From assembly GCA_965220205.1 (NCBI GenBank), contig OZ244812.1, forward strand, positions 930,001-994,000: a stretch of 64,000 nucleotides of DNA, written 5' to 3'. Position 1 is the stretch's first letter; every line of letters begins with the position of its first letter. The DNA is from G965220205 sp965220205 (GTDB lineage Bacteria > Chloroflexota > Dehalococcoidia > Lucifugimonadales > Australimonadaceae). This document shows positions 54,501 through 63,619 of this stretch, in pieces. The position numbers and the translations under genes were made by a program. Below the pieces are notes generated by a model. The model was not told the origin of the DNA. It worked only from the letters and a program-made list of their open reading frames with translations, and did not search any database.

Positions 54501-54780
54501 CCTCTTCCCCGGCCCCGCGGGGGAGGGCTGAGGAGGGGCGTCGGACCTCCTCCCCCGGCCCCGCGGAGGAGGATTGAGGAGGGGGCGGGCGTGAACCTCC
54601 TCCCCCGGCCCCGCGGAGGAGGATTGAGGAGGGGGCGTGCGTGAACCTCCTCCCCCGGCCTTGCGGGGGAGGATTGAGGAGGGGCGTCAGACCTCCTCCC
54701 CCGGCCTTGTGGGGGAGGATTGAGGAGGGGCGTCGGACCTCCTCCCCCGGCCTTGCGGGGAGGATTGAAGAGGGGGCATC
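54501..54780. repeat. tandem array of six GC-rich hairpin units
   Basis: The gap from 54483 to 54877 holds this array and no gene. Units start at 54501, 54546, 54596, 54646, 54692 and 54738. Each reads roughly cctcctcccccggcc, a short variable core, ggaggattgaggagggg. Each can fold through CCTCCTCC/GGAGGAGG. Cores differ (ccccgcgg, ttgcgg, ttgtgg) while the flanks are conserved. Spacers of 5-9 bp separate units. Single units occur at about 29772-29812 and 50692-50730. A terminator or RNA-stability role is possible. Confidence 0.75.
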
Positions 54781-54877
54781 CGGCGCTTTTGCGTTCGGAT
54801 TGCCAGCACGAGCCTGGTCACACAGCCATTTCGGCGCGCAGCCGCAGCTACGTCGGCAGTCCGGTCGGGAGGTCAGA

Positions 54878-56035
54878 ATGAACATCGAGCACGGCCTGAT
54901 CAGCGCGGACTCTCACGTCACGTTCGACCGCGACGACTTCACGTCCCGCATGTCGGCGACTACCTGGGGCGACCGCATACCCCAAGTCGTCGAGGTCGAG
55001 GTCGACGGTCAGCTGGTGCATCGCTGGTCTGTCTACGGCAAGCCGGGGCGGGACGACGTCTCCAACTGTCCGGCCGTGATGGGCGAGCCGTTTCCGACAT
55101 ACCCCCAACGTTGGGAGGACGTGCCACGGACCGCGTACGACCCGGCGGAACGGCTCACGGCGCTCGATTTCGACGGCGTCGACGCCGAGGTGCTGTTCCC
55201 CAATCACCCCGGCGGAAGCTTCGACCAGTTCGGCGACGCCGCGTTCGAGCTCGACGCAGTGCAGGCCTACAACGACACGCTATCGGACTGGGCGCGAGTC
55301 AGCGACCGCTATCTGCCGCTGGCGCTCGTCCCCTACCTCAGCGGACCGGCCAGCGCGGCGCGGGAGATTGCCCGTGCCGTCGAGGGAGGCCACCGCGGGA
55401 TCAACCTCGCCGGACAGATGCCCGCCTCGCTCCCGCACCTGGCGGATCCCCACTGGGACCCGATCTGGGATGTTTGCCAAGAACTCCGCGTCCCCGTCCA
55501 CTTCCACGGCTCGGCGAACCTCCGCGCGGGCGCCTCGGTGCGGCGCTGGGACGGCTACACGCCACGGCAGGCGCACAGCGCCATGACCAGCACGTCCGCG
55601 GTCACGCCCGCGCAGATCATCCCGCAGCTGATCTTCTCGGGCGTCACTGAGCGGTTCCCCAGCCTCCGGTGCGTCTTCGCGGAGGCCGGCATCGGCGGGC
55701 TGAACTACGTCCTCGCCGCCTGCGACCACGAATGGGAGACGCGGCATCTGTGGACCGAGGGCATCAGCGCGCGCCCGAGCGACACGGTGCACCGCCAGAT
55801 GTTCGTCAACTTCTGGTTCGAGGCGGAGGGCATCAAGCTCCGCCACGAGATCGGCATCGACAACATCATGTGGGAGTCCGACTTCCCGCACGTCGCCTCG
55901 TTCTACCCACGGTCGTGGGAGGCGGCCGAGCGCGTGCTCGAGGGCGTCTCCGCTGACGACCGCCGTAAGCTGCTGTACGAGAACGCCGTGCGGGTCTACG
56001 GCATCGAGGTCCCGGCGCCCACGGCAGCCGGTTGA
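54878..56035 (+). CDS. amidohydrolase family 2 hydrolase
   Basis: 385 residues. The N-terminus GLISADSHV is the first metal segment; PVHFHGSANL and IMWESDFPHVASF supply the barrel His and the C-terminal Asp. It is similar to decarboxylases and hydrolases acting on aromatic or meta-cleavage products. The ATG at 54878 lies behind a weak GGGAGG. The longer frame from 54641 runs through the hairpin array and is rejected. A paralogue follows 14 bp later in the same direction. Confidence 0.87.
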   Translation: MNIEHGLISADSHVTFDRDDFTSRMSATTWGDRIPQVVEVEVDGQLVHRWSVYGKPGRDDVSNCPAVMGEPFPTYPQRWEDVPRTAYDPAERLTALDFDGVDAEVLFPNHPGGSFDQFGDAAFELDAVQAYNDTLSDWARVSDRYLPLALVPYLSGPASAAREIARAVEGGHRGINLAGQMPASLPHLADPHWDPIWDVCQELRVPVHFHGSANLRAGASVRRWDGYTPRQAHSAMTSTSAVTPAQIIPQLIFSGVTERFPSLRCVFAEAGIGGLNYVLAACDHEWETRHLWTEGISARPSDTVHRQMFVNFWFEAEGIKLRHEIGIDNIMWESDFPHVASFYPRSWEAAERVLEGVSADDRRKLLYENAVRVYGIEVPAPTAAG

Positions 56036-56049
56036 GCGGGGGGCCGGGC

Positions 56050-57177
56050 ATGGAGCTCAAGTACGGGCTGATCAGCGTCGACGACCACGTCCAAGAGCCG
56101 CCCAGCCTCTGGACGGACCGGCTCTCCCGGGCCCGGTGGGGCAACCGCGTCCCGCACGTCGAGGACGCCGGGGACGGCTCTGAGCGGTGGGTCGTAGACG
56201 GACAGGTGCTGATGGGAGGACGCGTCGCCCAAGCAGGCGCCCTCATGCCCGACCGCACCTGCGAGCCCGTCCGGTGGGACGAGGCGCCCTCCGCCGCCTA
56301 CAACCCGGCGGACCGGCTCCGAATGATGGACGCCGCAGGCGTCGACTACTCGGTGCTCTACCCGACTGTCGCGGGCCTCGCCGGGGAGACCTTCGGCCGG
56401 CTGACAGACCCTGAGCTCGAGCTGGCCTGCGTCCAGGCCTACAACGATTGGCTCATCGAGGAGTGGGCAGGCGCCAGCACGCGCTTCATCCCGCAGTGCA
56501 TCGTCCCCATCGGCCCGATCGACGCGACCGTCGCCGAGATTCGCCGCGCGGTCGGCCTCGGCCACCGTGGGGTTGTCTTCCCGTCCATGCCGATGCACCT
56601 GCGCGCCGTGCCCCACGTGAGCGGTCCCGAATACGACCCCGTCTGGGCGGTGTGCGAGGAGCTCGATGTGCCGCTGTGCCTCCACGCGGGAGCGTCGGCT
56701 GAGTTGCAGTACCCTCCCTACGCCGGTCTATCCCCTAAGCTGACCGAGGCGCTGGAGGCGGTCACGAAGCCCGTCTCCAGCGTGTTCGTGATCTCGCTCT
56801 TCGCGCTGTCGAGGGTGCTCATGCGCCATCCCCGGCTGCGCGTCGTGCTGGCGGAGAGCGCGCTGAGCTGGGGCATGCTCTATCTGGAATGGGCCGATCA
56901 CCAGTTCGCCGGAGACGGCCTGGCCAACGAGGGCTACGACCTCAAGCCCTCCGAGATGTTCCGCCGCCAGTGCTACTTCACGTCGTGGTTCGACCAGGTG
57001 GGGCAGTTCGCGCCGATGGTCGGCGCGGACCGCATCCTCTGGTCGACGAACCTGCCGCTGGCCACGTCAACCTTTCCCCGTACGAGGGAGACGGTCGAGC
57101 GCTGCCTCCGGGGCGTCGCGCCGGCCGACCGCGAACGAGTGCTCACGGGCAACGCCGCGGAACTCTACCGCATCTAG
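56050..57177 (+). CDS. amidohydrolase family 2 hydrolase (paralogue)
   Basis: 375 residues from the ATG at 56050, which has GGGGGG 7 nt upstream; a TTG at 56032 overlapping the previous stop is the alternative. It begins YGLISVDDHVQE, then has PLCLHAGASAEL and ends its barrel near LWSTNLPLATS. At the C-terminal position the usual Asp of 'SDxPH' is replaced by the STNLP text, so the metal site may be altered. It probably arose by duplication with the upstream gene. Confidence 0.83.
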   Translation: MELKYGLISVDDHVQEPPSLWTDRLSRARWGNRVPHVEDAGDGSERWVVDGQVLMGGRVAQAGALMPDRTCEPVRWDEAPSAAYNPADRLRMMDAAGVDYSVLYPTVAGLAGETFGRLTDPELELACVQAYNDWLIEEWAGASTRFIPQCIVPIGPIDATVAEIRRAVGLGHRGVVFPSMPMHLRAVPHVSGPEYDPVWAVCEELDVPLCLHAGASAELQYPPYAGLSPKLTEALEAVTKPVSSVFVISLFALSRVLMRHPRLRVVLAESALSWGMLYLEWADHQFAGDGLANEGYDLKPSEMFRRQCYFTSWFDQVGQFAPMVGADRILWSTNLPLATSTFPRTRETVERCLRGVAPADRERVLTGNAAELYRI

Positions 57178-57210
57178 GCAAACGCGCCTCGAACGAAGCA
57201 GCTGTCCGAC

Positions 57211-58842
57211 ATGAGCGACGAGCACCAGCCAGCCGAGCGAACGGCCTCACCCCAAGACCGCGTCCTCACGCTGGGCATGGACCGGCGGCAGTTCATGGCG
57301 AGAGCTGCCGCCCTTGGCCTGACCGCGACAGCCCTCCCCGCCTTCCTTGCCGCCTGTGCGCGGATCGACGCGACCGCGACCGCTCCGGCGTCCACGCCCA
57401 CGACCGTCCCCTTCCCCACGCCAACGCCGTTTCGCGAGGCAGCCGTCACGCCCTTCCCTACGCCCACCGCAACGCCCGTCCCGCCCACGCCTACTCCCAC
57501 GCCCTACCCTATCCCCACGCCAACGCCTACGCCGCCCCCCCTGCTGGCCAGCGAGGACGCCCGCGTCAGCCACTTGCTGTGGCGCGCCGGGTTCGGCGCC
57601 TCGCAGGCGGAGCTGGCGCGCTTCCGCGGCATGGGGCTGCAGGCCACGATCGACCACCTCGTCGATTTCGAGTCCGTCGACGACGCGGCGCTCGAAGCCC
57701 GCCTGGCCGAGCAGGACCTCGACCTCGAGGGCAGGCTCAACCACCTCCAGCGGTGGTGGCTCCAGCGCATGGCGTACACGGAGCGCCCCCTCCAGGAGAA
57801 GATCGCCCTCTTCTGGCACGGCATCCTGACCAGCTCCTTCAAGAAGACCGGCGACGGCCCGCAGACGCTGCAACAGAACCAGCTCTTCCGCACTGAGGGC
57901 ATGGGCCGGTACAGCGACCTGCTGAAGGCCGTCTCGCGCGACCCGGCGATGATGATCTATCTCGACAGCCGCTCCAACAAGAAGGCGGCCCCCAACGAGA
58001 ACTACTCCCGCGAGCTGATGGAGCTCTTCAGCCTCGGCGTCGGGCACTACTCCGAGGACGACGTCCGCGAGTCGGCCAGGGCCTTCACCGGCTGGCAGCT
58101 GAAGCGCAAGACTGACTTCTTCTTCAACGAACGCCAGCACGACTTCGGGGACAAGACCTTCCTCGGACAGACCGGCGACTTCGACGGCGACGACATCGTC
58201 GACATCATCATGGCCAAGCCCGAGGCCGCCGAGTACGTCTGCGGCAGGCTGTGGCGGTTCTTCGCCTACGACGACCCCGAACCCGCCGTCGTCGCGCGCC
58301 TCGCCGCGGTCTTCATGGCGAACAACACCGAGGTCCGCCCCGTCGTCCGCGCAATCTTCGAGTCCAACGAGTTCTACTCCGACCGCGCCGCCGCCGCGTT
58401 GGTGAAGGCGCCCGCCGAGCTCGCCGCGGGCGCCGTGCGGACCCTCGAGATCAGCACCGATTTCGCCCCGCTCGACCGCATCATCGAGGACATGGGCCAA
58501 ACGCTCTTCGACCCGCCCAACGTCGCCGGCTGGCCGGGCGGCGCTGCGTGGATAAACAGCGCAGCCCTCCTCCAACGCGTCAATTTCGCCAACACCGTCG
58601 CGACTGGCCGCGGCCGCCGCTTGCGGTTCGACCCAGCACGGCTCGCGAACGACCACGGCGTCGCCGAGCCGGAAGCCGTCGTGACCTACCTCGGCGACCT
58701 GCTGCTCGGCGCCCGGCTGCGCCAGACCGAGCGCCGTCTCCTCGTCTCCTTCCTCGAAGCCTTGAACGAGCCGTCGCTCGACGAGAAGCTGCGGAGCGTC
58801 GTCTACCTGATGCTCGCGTCGCCGGACTTCCAGCTGGCGTGA
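57211..58842 (+). CDS. DUF1800 family protein, Tat/lipoprotein signal
   Basis: 543 residues. The N-terminus has a twin-arginine-type signal (MDRRQFMARAAALGLTA) ending in a lipobox (AFLAAC). A TPTP-rich linker follows to about residue 115. The DUF1800 domain runs to the end, with HLLWRAGFGASQAEL at its start and the typical NENYSRELMELFSLGVGHY. The DUF1501 gene follows by 10 bp. These two families are very often paired; the pair is expected outside the cytoplasm, with unknown function. Confidence 0.92.
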   Translation: MSDEHQPAERTASPQDRVLTLGMDRRQFMARAAALGLTATALPAFLAACARIDATATAPASTPTTVPFPTPTPFREAAVTPFPTPTATPVPPTPTPTPYPIPTPTPTPPPLLASEDARVSHLLWRAGFGASQAELARFRGMGLQATIDHLVDFESVDDAALEARLAEQDLDLEGRLNHLQRWWLQRMAYTERPLQEKIALFWHGILTSSFKKTGDGPQTLQQNQLFRTEGMGRYSDLLKAVSRDPAMMIYLDSRSNKKAAPNENYSRELMELFSLGVGHYSEDDVRESARAFTGWQLKRKTDFFFNERQHDFGDKTFLGQTGDFDGDDIVDIIMAKPEAAEYVCGRLWRFFAYDDPEPAVVARLAAVFMANNTEVRPVVRAIFESNEFYSDRAAAALVKAPAELAAGAVRTLEISTDFAPLDRIIEDMGQTLFDPPNVAGWPGGAAWINSAALLQRVNFANTVATGRGRRLRFDPARLANDHGVAEPEAVVTYLGDLLLGARLRQTERRLLVSFLEALNEPSLDEKLRSVVYLMLASPDFQLA

Positions 58843-58852
58843 GGAGCGCGAG

Positions 58853-60124
58853 ATGTTGATCAGCCGCAGGCAATTCGTCAAAGGGAGCATCGCCGTCGTA
58901 CCGGCGGCCGCCCTCATGCCCGCCGTCTTCAGCCGGGCCGTCGCCGCGTCGGTGCATGAGCAGCCCTCCTCCGACGCGCCGATGGGCAATCGCACCCTCG
59001 TGATCGTGCAGATGGCCGGCGGCAACGACGGGCTGAACACGATCGTTCCCGCCAACGATTCCGCCTACTACGAACTGCGGGACGCACTGGCCATCCAACC
59101 CGGAGACGTGCTCCCCATCGACGGCCAAGTAGGCTTCCATCCCAGCCTTGCCTCGTTCAAGGAGCTGTGGAACGAGGGCGTCCTCGCCATCGTCGAGGGC
59201 GTCGGCTACCCGGACCCGAGCTTCTCGCACTTCGTGGCCATGGACACCTGGCAGACCGCCAACCCCGGCGGCCGCGTCTTCGAGGGCTGGCTCGGCCGCT
59301 ACCTCGAAGGGATCGCGGCGGAGCAGGCGGACCCCTTCCACTCGCTCGTCGTGGACTCCCGCATGCCGCGCGCGCTCTTCACGCGCGAGGTGAACGTGCC
59401 CCTCGTGAAGAGCGTCGACGACTACCGGCTCCAGGACGACCCGCGGAACGCCCAGAACCAGGCTGCCCGCACCGGCGCCCTGCTCCGGCTCTACGCATCC
59501 TCCCCGAACGCCACGCGCTTCGGCGCGCTCCTCGACAACACGCTCCAGTCCGCGGTCCGCAGCTCCGAGGCCGTGCGGCAGGCCCACGAGCGCTACGTCC
59601 CCGCCGTCGACTACGGCGAATCGCGGTTGGCGCAAGCGCTGCGCGTTGTCGCCGAGGCCATCGACGCCGACCTCGGCCTGCGGGTGGGGCATGTGAGGAT
59701 AGGCGGGTTCGACACCCACGCGGCGCAGATACCCGAACACGACGTCCTGCTCGCCGAGACGGCCGACTCCATCAGGCTCTTCTACCGCGACCTCCAAGCC
59801 CACGGTCGCAGCCAGGACGTTCTCATCATGACCTGGTCCGAGTTCGGGAGGCGCGTCACCGGCAACGCCAGCGGCGGAACCGACCACGGCTCCGCCGGGC
59901 CGATGTTCCTCGCCGGCGCGCCCGTCGCCGGCGGCCTCTACGGCGAACGCCCGAGCCTGAGGGACCTACAGAAGAACAACCTCCGCTTCACGACCGACTT
60001 CCGCCAGGTCTACGCGTCGGTCCTGGAGGACTGGCTCGGCGCCCCCGCCGACCTCGTCCTCGGCGGGCGGTTCGAGCGCCTACCGCTCTTCCAGCCATCC
60101 GCCGTCTCCGGCGCAGGAAGCTAG
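58853..60124 (+). CDS. DUF1501 family protein
   Basis: 423 residues. Twin-arginine signal (ISRRQFVKGSIAVVPAA) then the DUF1501 domain, with VQMAGGNDGLNTIVP, the SFSHFVAMDTWQTA segment and GGTDHGSAGPMFLAG. DUF1501 belongs to the alkaline-phosphatase-like superfamily, so metal-dependent ester hydrolysis is possible. Made with the DUF1800 protein from the same transcript. No hint of substrate is visible. Confidence 0.92.
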   Translation: MLISRRQFVKGSIAVVPAAALMPAVFSRAVAASVHEQPSSDAPMGNRTLVIVQMAGGNDGLNTIVPANDSAYYELRDALAIQPGDVLPIDGQVGFHPSLASFKELWNEGVLAIVEGVGYPDPSFSHFVAMDTWQTANPGGRVFEGWLGRYLEGIAAEQADPFHSLVVDSRMPRALFTREVNVPLVKSVDDYRLQDDPRNAQNQAARTGALLRLYASSPNATRFGALLDNTLQSAVRSSEAVRQAHERYVPAVDYGESRLAQALRVVAEAIDADLGLRVGHVRIGGFDTHAAQIPEHDVLLAETADSIRLFYRDLQAHGRSQDVLIMTWSEFGRRVTGNASGGTDHGSAGPMFLAGAPVAGGLYGERPSLRDLQKNNLRFTTDFRQVYASVLEDWLGAPADLVLGGRFERLPLFQPSAVSGAGS

Positions 60125-60159
60125 AGAGCCTCGCCCCAATTCGTTCACTCTCGTCGTCG

Positions 60160-60310
60160 CCCAATGGGGAGTGCAGAGGCGAAGCCCTCTGCCGGGGGCG
60201 TGGGGGTGTCCCCCACCAAGCGTTGCGGGCGGGTGGGTGGGAAGAACAGCGTTCGTCAAGCAGAGTTACGCGGCCCCTACGGGGGGAGATTGAGGCGGCA
60301 GGGAACCGCC
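60160..60310. repeat. intergenic hairpins and repeat fragment
   Basis: Contains GCAGAGG/CCTCTGC with a 6-nt loop (about 60165-60190), GTGGGGG/CCCCCAC with a short loop, and one GGGGGGAGATTGAGG fragment related to the GC hairpin units. No gene is seen. Some of these could end transcription of the DUF1501 gene. Confidence 0.45.
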
Positions 60311-60333
60311 GACGCCACCCCGTCCAGCCCCCG

Positions 60334-61269
60334 CTACGTCCAGTAGGCGAACCCCATCGCCAGCCCCGTGCCAGCCGGCGTGCGGTACGCGGGCACGTAG
60401 TCGGCGACGGTCATGGCGAGGGGCTCCATAGCCCCCGCGACCGTGATCCAGTTCAGGATCTCGGAAGTGCCTCCCTTGAACGTTGCCGGGGGCAGCGCGC
60501 GGAGCGAGGCATCGTCCTTGCTCGCCATCGCCTCCAACACCGAGCGGTCGAGCTCCTCGTCGATGATCTGGTGGCTGAGTCCGCCCGAGGCCATGACCGC
60601 CACCCTCGCGGGAGAGTCCCACGACTCGATCCCTCGCCGGATGGTCTGGCCGAGTTCGTAGCAACGCCACGCCGTGGGCTGATTCGGCGGGTAGTAGGTG
60701 TTGACCATGAACGGCAGCAACGCCCGGTCGCCGATCTTCGGCATGTTCTCGGCCACGTGCGTGAAGGCGTGACCCAGCCCGAGGTCAGGCTTGAGCTCGT
60801 TCGACGTCGCGATGTCGACCTCGGCGTTGACGAGCCGGCGTATGAGGTGCTCCGCAAGCTCGGGCGCCCCTCGGTGCTCCTGCGGCGGTACGCTGCCCTC
60901 TTCGAGATAGTCGTCCCGCTGCCGCCGCCGGGTCCCGCGCGACATCGACGGCCCGCGGTACACGCAGAACATCGGCATGTTGTCGTCGAGGAATTGCTCA
61001 TGCTGGTCGTCGCCAAAGATGACGATGACGTCGGGCGCGACGCGGTCCACGAGGTCGTTGAGCACGGCCTGGGCCCGCTGGCCGGCCTAGTAGCGCTCCT
61101 CCAACCGCTCGGGCGTCACCGCCGCCTCCATCTCGGGAGGCGCCTTCGCCAGCATGTCCTCGTAGTACGGCCTGCGCCGGTCGCGGGCGGCGACGAGGCC
61201 CCACGCGCTCGACGGCGTGAAGGTCGACGACCCATGGGAAGCTGCGAGTCCGAGGACGATCTCTGCCAT
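60334..61269 (-). pseudogene. LigB-type extradiol dioxygenase interrupted by one amber codon
   Basis: Reads as a LigB homologue of the gene at 52090 (His12 in VLGLAASHG, FGDDQHEQFLDDNMPMF and GGLSHQIID in common) except for a TAG at 61089-61087. In the homologue that position aligns with Gln (ERY-TAG-AGQRAQAV against LRD-Q-SNHRALGV), so a single CAG-to-TAG change explains it. No other stop or frameshift is seen, and the ATG at 61269 keeps an AAGGAG Shine-Dalgarno. It may be a recent pseudogene, a sequencing error, or suppressed. Loss would leave only the copy at 52090. Confidence 0.8.
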
Positions 61270-61433
61270 CTCGGCACGCTCCTTGGAGGAATGGCGGCGG
61301 CGCAATGCGGGCCCAGCCGCGCTCCGGCCGCCGACTCGTAACTTACTCGCTCGCGTCACGCAACGCCAGCCACACCGGCGTCAGGGAATCCGGGGACGGA
61401 GGGTCGGCGCACGCGGCCCTGCCCCTTGTCGCC

Positions 61434-61680
61434 ACAATGACAACTGCCCGTTGCACAATCGCCGCCTCACCCCTACCCTATTCCCAACCGCCCGGTTCGG
61501 CGCCTGCCCCGCCCACCGCCGTCCGCCCCGGTCCCAGAGGCGAAATGTCACCAAATGTCACCCTTGGAAGAGCCGCCTCCCGCCCCTACTCGTAATCCCA
61601 TGCAATCTACGAGTGGGCGGCCCACGCCATTCCGGACCATTCCCGCCCGTGCCGCCGTCGTTCCTCCGCCATACGGCGCT
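61434..61680 (+). repeat. phased-decamer/hairpin repeat, copy 4
   Basis: The 61270-61803 gap holds this copy and no convincing gene. ATGTCACC units start at 61544 and 61554. CTCGTAA (61590-61596) pairs with TACGAG across a ccatgcaat-type loop. CCATTCC starts follow at about 61627 and 61637. Its left part matches the 'atgacaactgcccgttgc' segment at 248-265. A short palindrome agcgcc-aaat-ggcgct lies just after it (61701-61717). Confidence 0.6.
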
Positions 61681-61803
61681 AGCCGGCCCGGGGAGAGATA
61701 GCGCCAAATGGCGCTAACCGTCCTGTGCCTTGCTCCACTTGCCCAGCGTCTTTACATTTGACACATTGAAGCCCATGGAATTCAGGCCTAGGACAGAACG
61801 CCT

Positions 61804-62361
61804 GTGAACAGAACGACCGGCAAGGTGTCCGAGAAGTGGGCGAAGGCCGCAGAGAAGGCCGCTGCCAAGCGGGTCGCCGCGGAGGCGGCCAGACCGGGCA
61901 AGGCGGTCGCCGGGTCATCAGCCCGCAAACCCGCGAACGCCGCCGGGGCGGCTGAGAAGCCGGTAGTCCTCCTCTCCGGCGGCAACCCGCAGATACCGAA
62001 GGGCGACGGCGACGCCCCCGTGCAGGCCTACATCGCGGCCATGCCGGGCTGGAAGAGCGACGCCGGGCGCCGCCTCGACGCGCTCATCATGCGGACCGTC
62101 CCCGGCGTGCGCAAGGCTGTCAGGTGGAACTCGCCCTTCTATGGCGTGGAGGGCCAAGGCTGGTTCCTCGCCTTCCATTGCTTCGATAGGTACATCAAGG
62201 TGACTTTCCTCCGCGGCATGGCGCTGCGTCCTCTTCCCCCCGTCGAGTCCAGGGACAAGGACACGGGCTACTTCCACATCTACGAGGACGGCCATATCGA
62301 CGAGGCGCTCGTGGCGAGTTGGGTCCGCCAGGCATCGGAGATTCCCGGCTGGGTCCCGTAG
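61804..62361 (+). CDS. DUF1801 domain protein
   Basis: 185 residues. The N-terminus is basic and Ala/Lys-rich (KWAKAAEKAAAKRVAAEAA), perhaps flexible or nucleic-acid binding. The DUF1801 part runs from about residue 75, with YIAAMPGWKSDAGRRLDAL, RWNSPFYGVEGQGWFLAF and VKVTFLRGMAL-like text near TFLRGMALRPLPP. The family (YdhG-like) has unknown function. The start is GTG at 61804; no clear Shine-Dalgarno. Confidence 0.8.
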   Translation: MNRTTGKVSEKWAKAAEKAAAKRVAAEAARPGKAVAGSSARKPANAAGAAEKPVVLLSGGNPQIPKGDGDAPVQAYIAAMPGWKSDAGRRLDALIMRTVPGVRKAVRWNSPFYGVEGQGWFLAFHCFDRYIKVTFLRGMALRPLPPVESRDKDTGYFHIYEDGHIDEALVASWVRQASEIPGWVP

Positions 62362-62451
62362 CGCAGGCAGGTTCCCAGAGGCGCAGTCCCACGACAGTAG
62401 GGGCCGGACTATGGTCCCGCGCCCCTCGCGCACGACTTGGCGAGATGCCGC

Positions 62452-62457
62452 TATAAT
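62452..62457 (+). promoter_or_regulatory. -10 box for the DapA-like gene
   Basis: Perfect TATAAT 42 bp before the ATG at 62500. A well-spaced -35 is not evident. AAGGAGG stands close to the start codon. Confidence 0.4.
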
Positions 62458-62499
62458 CGCCCTGCGCCACGCCAACGGGCGCCGGAAGGAGGCAGTGCT

Positions 62500-63441
62500 A
62501 TGGCAGCGGACACTACGGCTGGCAGCGTGAGGGACCGGTTCAGGGGGCTGATCATGCCGATCCCGACCGTCTTCGACGGTCACGGCGAGGTCGACGCTCC
62601 CGCGATGGAGCAGCTGACGAACTGGTACGTGGACCGGGGCGTGAACGGTTTCTTCGTCCTCGGCTCGCAGGGCCAGGGCCCGGCCTGCCGCATCGACCAG
62701 CGCAAGCTGGTGGCGGAGACCGTGATCGGCCAGGTGAACGGACGCCTGCCCGTCGTCATTCAAGTGGGCGCGGTCGATCCCTACACGAGCATTGAGTTGG
62801 CCACCCACGCGCGGGAGGCTGGGGCCGACGCTATCGGCATCGTGGGGCCCTACTACTACAGCGACCGCAGCGAGTGGGAGATCATCGAGCAGCACAAGAT
62901 GGTGAACGAGGCCGCCCAGCTGCCGATGTTCCTCTACAACAACCCGGAGTACTCGGGGTACCCCACGACGCCGGAGACGATGGTGAAGCTGCGGGAGGCG
63001 ATTCCCGGCGTGTTCGGCGCGAAGCTGGCCATGGGGACGATTGCCCAGGCCGTTGAGTACATCGAGACGCTCGGGCCGGAGTTCAACATCTTCATCCCCG
63101 TGGGCCAGCTCATCGAGGGCATGAAGCTTGGGGTCTGCGGCAGCATCGCCGCCGGGGTCCCGATCACCGTGCCCGAGATAGGCGTCGCCATCATGAACGC
63201 CATCCGGTCCGGCAACGACGAGCAGGCGGCGAACATCCAGAAGAGCCTGGAGGAGCACACCAAGCGCACGGCGGATCTGCGCAAGTACGGCCGCGCGACG
63301 ACGCTCGTTGGCCTCCAGCTCCGCGGCCTGCCCATCAAGCAGTACCCGCGCTGGCGCACTCGCGAGATAACCGACGACGACCGCGCAATGATGGACAGCA
63401 GCATGAAGCAGGTCCTGGACGAGATCGCCGTCCCCGCCTAG
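62500..63441 (+). CDS. dihydrodipicolinate synthase-family aldolase (DapA-like)
   Basis: 313 residues of the Schiff-base TIM-barrel aldolase family. The catalytic Lys175 is in FGAKLAMGT, and the helper Tyr is in MFLYNNPEYSGYP. The GSQGQG segment replaces the GTTGE of true DapA, so a catabolic aldolase or hydratase-aldolase is more likely than lysine synthesis. A perfect TATAAT and an AAGGAGG Shine-Dalgarno precede it. The SDR downstream may use its product. Confidence 0.87.
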   Translation: MAADTTAGSVRDRFRGLIMPIPTVFDGHGEVDAPAMEQLTNWYVDRGVNGFFVLGSQGQGPACRIDQRKLVAETVIGQVNGRLPVVIQVGAVDPYTSIELATHAREAGADAIGIVGPYYYSDRSEWEIIEQHKMVNEAAQLPMFLYNNPEYSGYPTTPETMVKLREAIPGVFGAKLAMGTIAQAVEYIETLGPEFNIFIPVGQLIEGMKLGVCGSIAAGVPITVPEIGVAIMNAIRSGNDEQAANIQKSLEEHTKRTADLRKYGRATTLVGLQLRGLPIKQYPRWRTREITDDDRAMMDSSMKQVLDEIAVPA

Positions 63442-63478
63442 AACTCGACCAAGATGCATCGCCTAGGGATGTCCGCCC

Positions 63479-63530
63479 CAATCCGTTCGCCCTGAGCTCG
63501 TCGAAGGGTCCCACGAACGGATTGAGGGCG
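63479..63530. repeat. short dispersed repeat copy
   Basis: atccgttcgccctgagctcg then tcgaagggtcccacgaacgg: the compact form of the repeat inside the elements at 30139-30299 and 50632-50772. CCGTTCG pairs with CGAACGG. Confidence 0.6.
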
Positions 63531-63619
63531 TGTGGGCGGTCGTTGGACACCCCTACCCACGGCGCATATACTCCGAGCCGGCGCCCGGCGCCGACGCAAC
63601 CACCAGGAGGACGCAGCTT

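Noticed and set aside
54501..54780. CRISPR array
   Set aside because: Units are 45-50 bp hairpins with 5-9-bp spacers that are nearly the same. Spacers are not unique and no cas gene is present.
61087..61089. Pyrrolysine codon in the LigB paralogue
   Set aside because: No Pyl genes are visible, and the position aligns with Gln in the paralogue, so a CAG-to-TAG mutation is simpler.
62437..62457. TTGGCG paired with TATAAT as a promoter for the DapA-like gene
   Set aside because: The spacer is only 9 bp; I kept the -10 alone.
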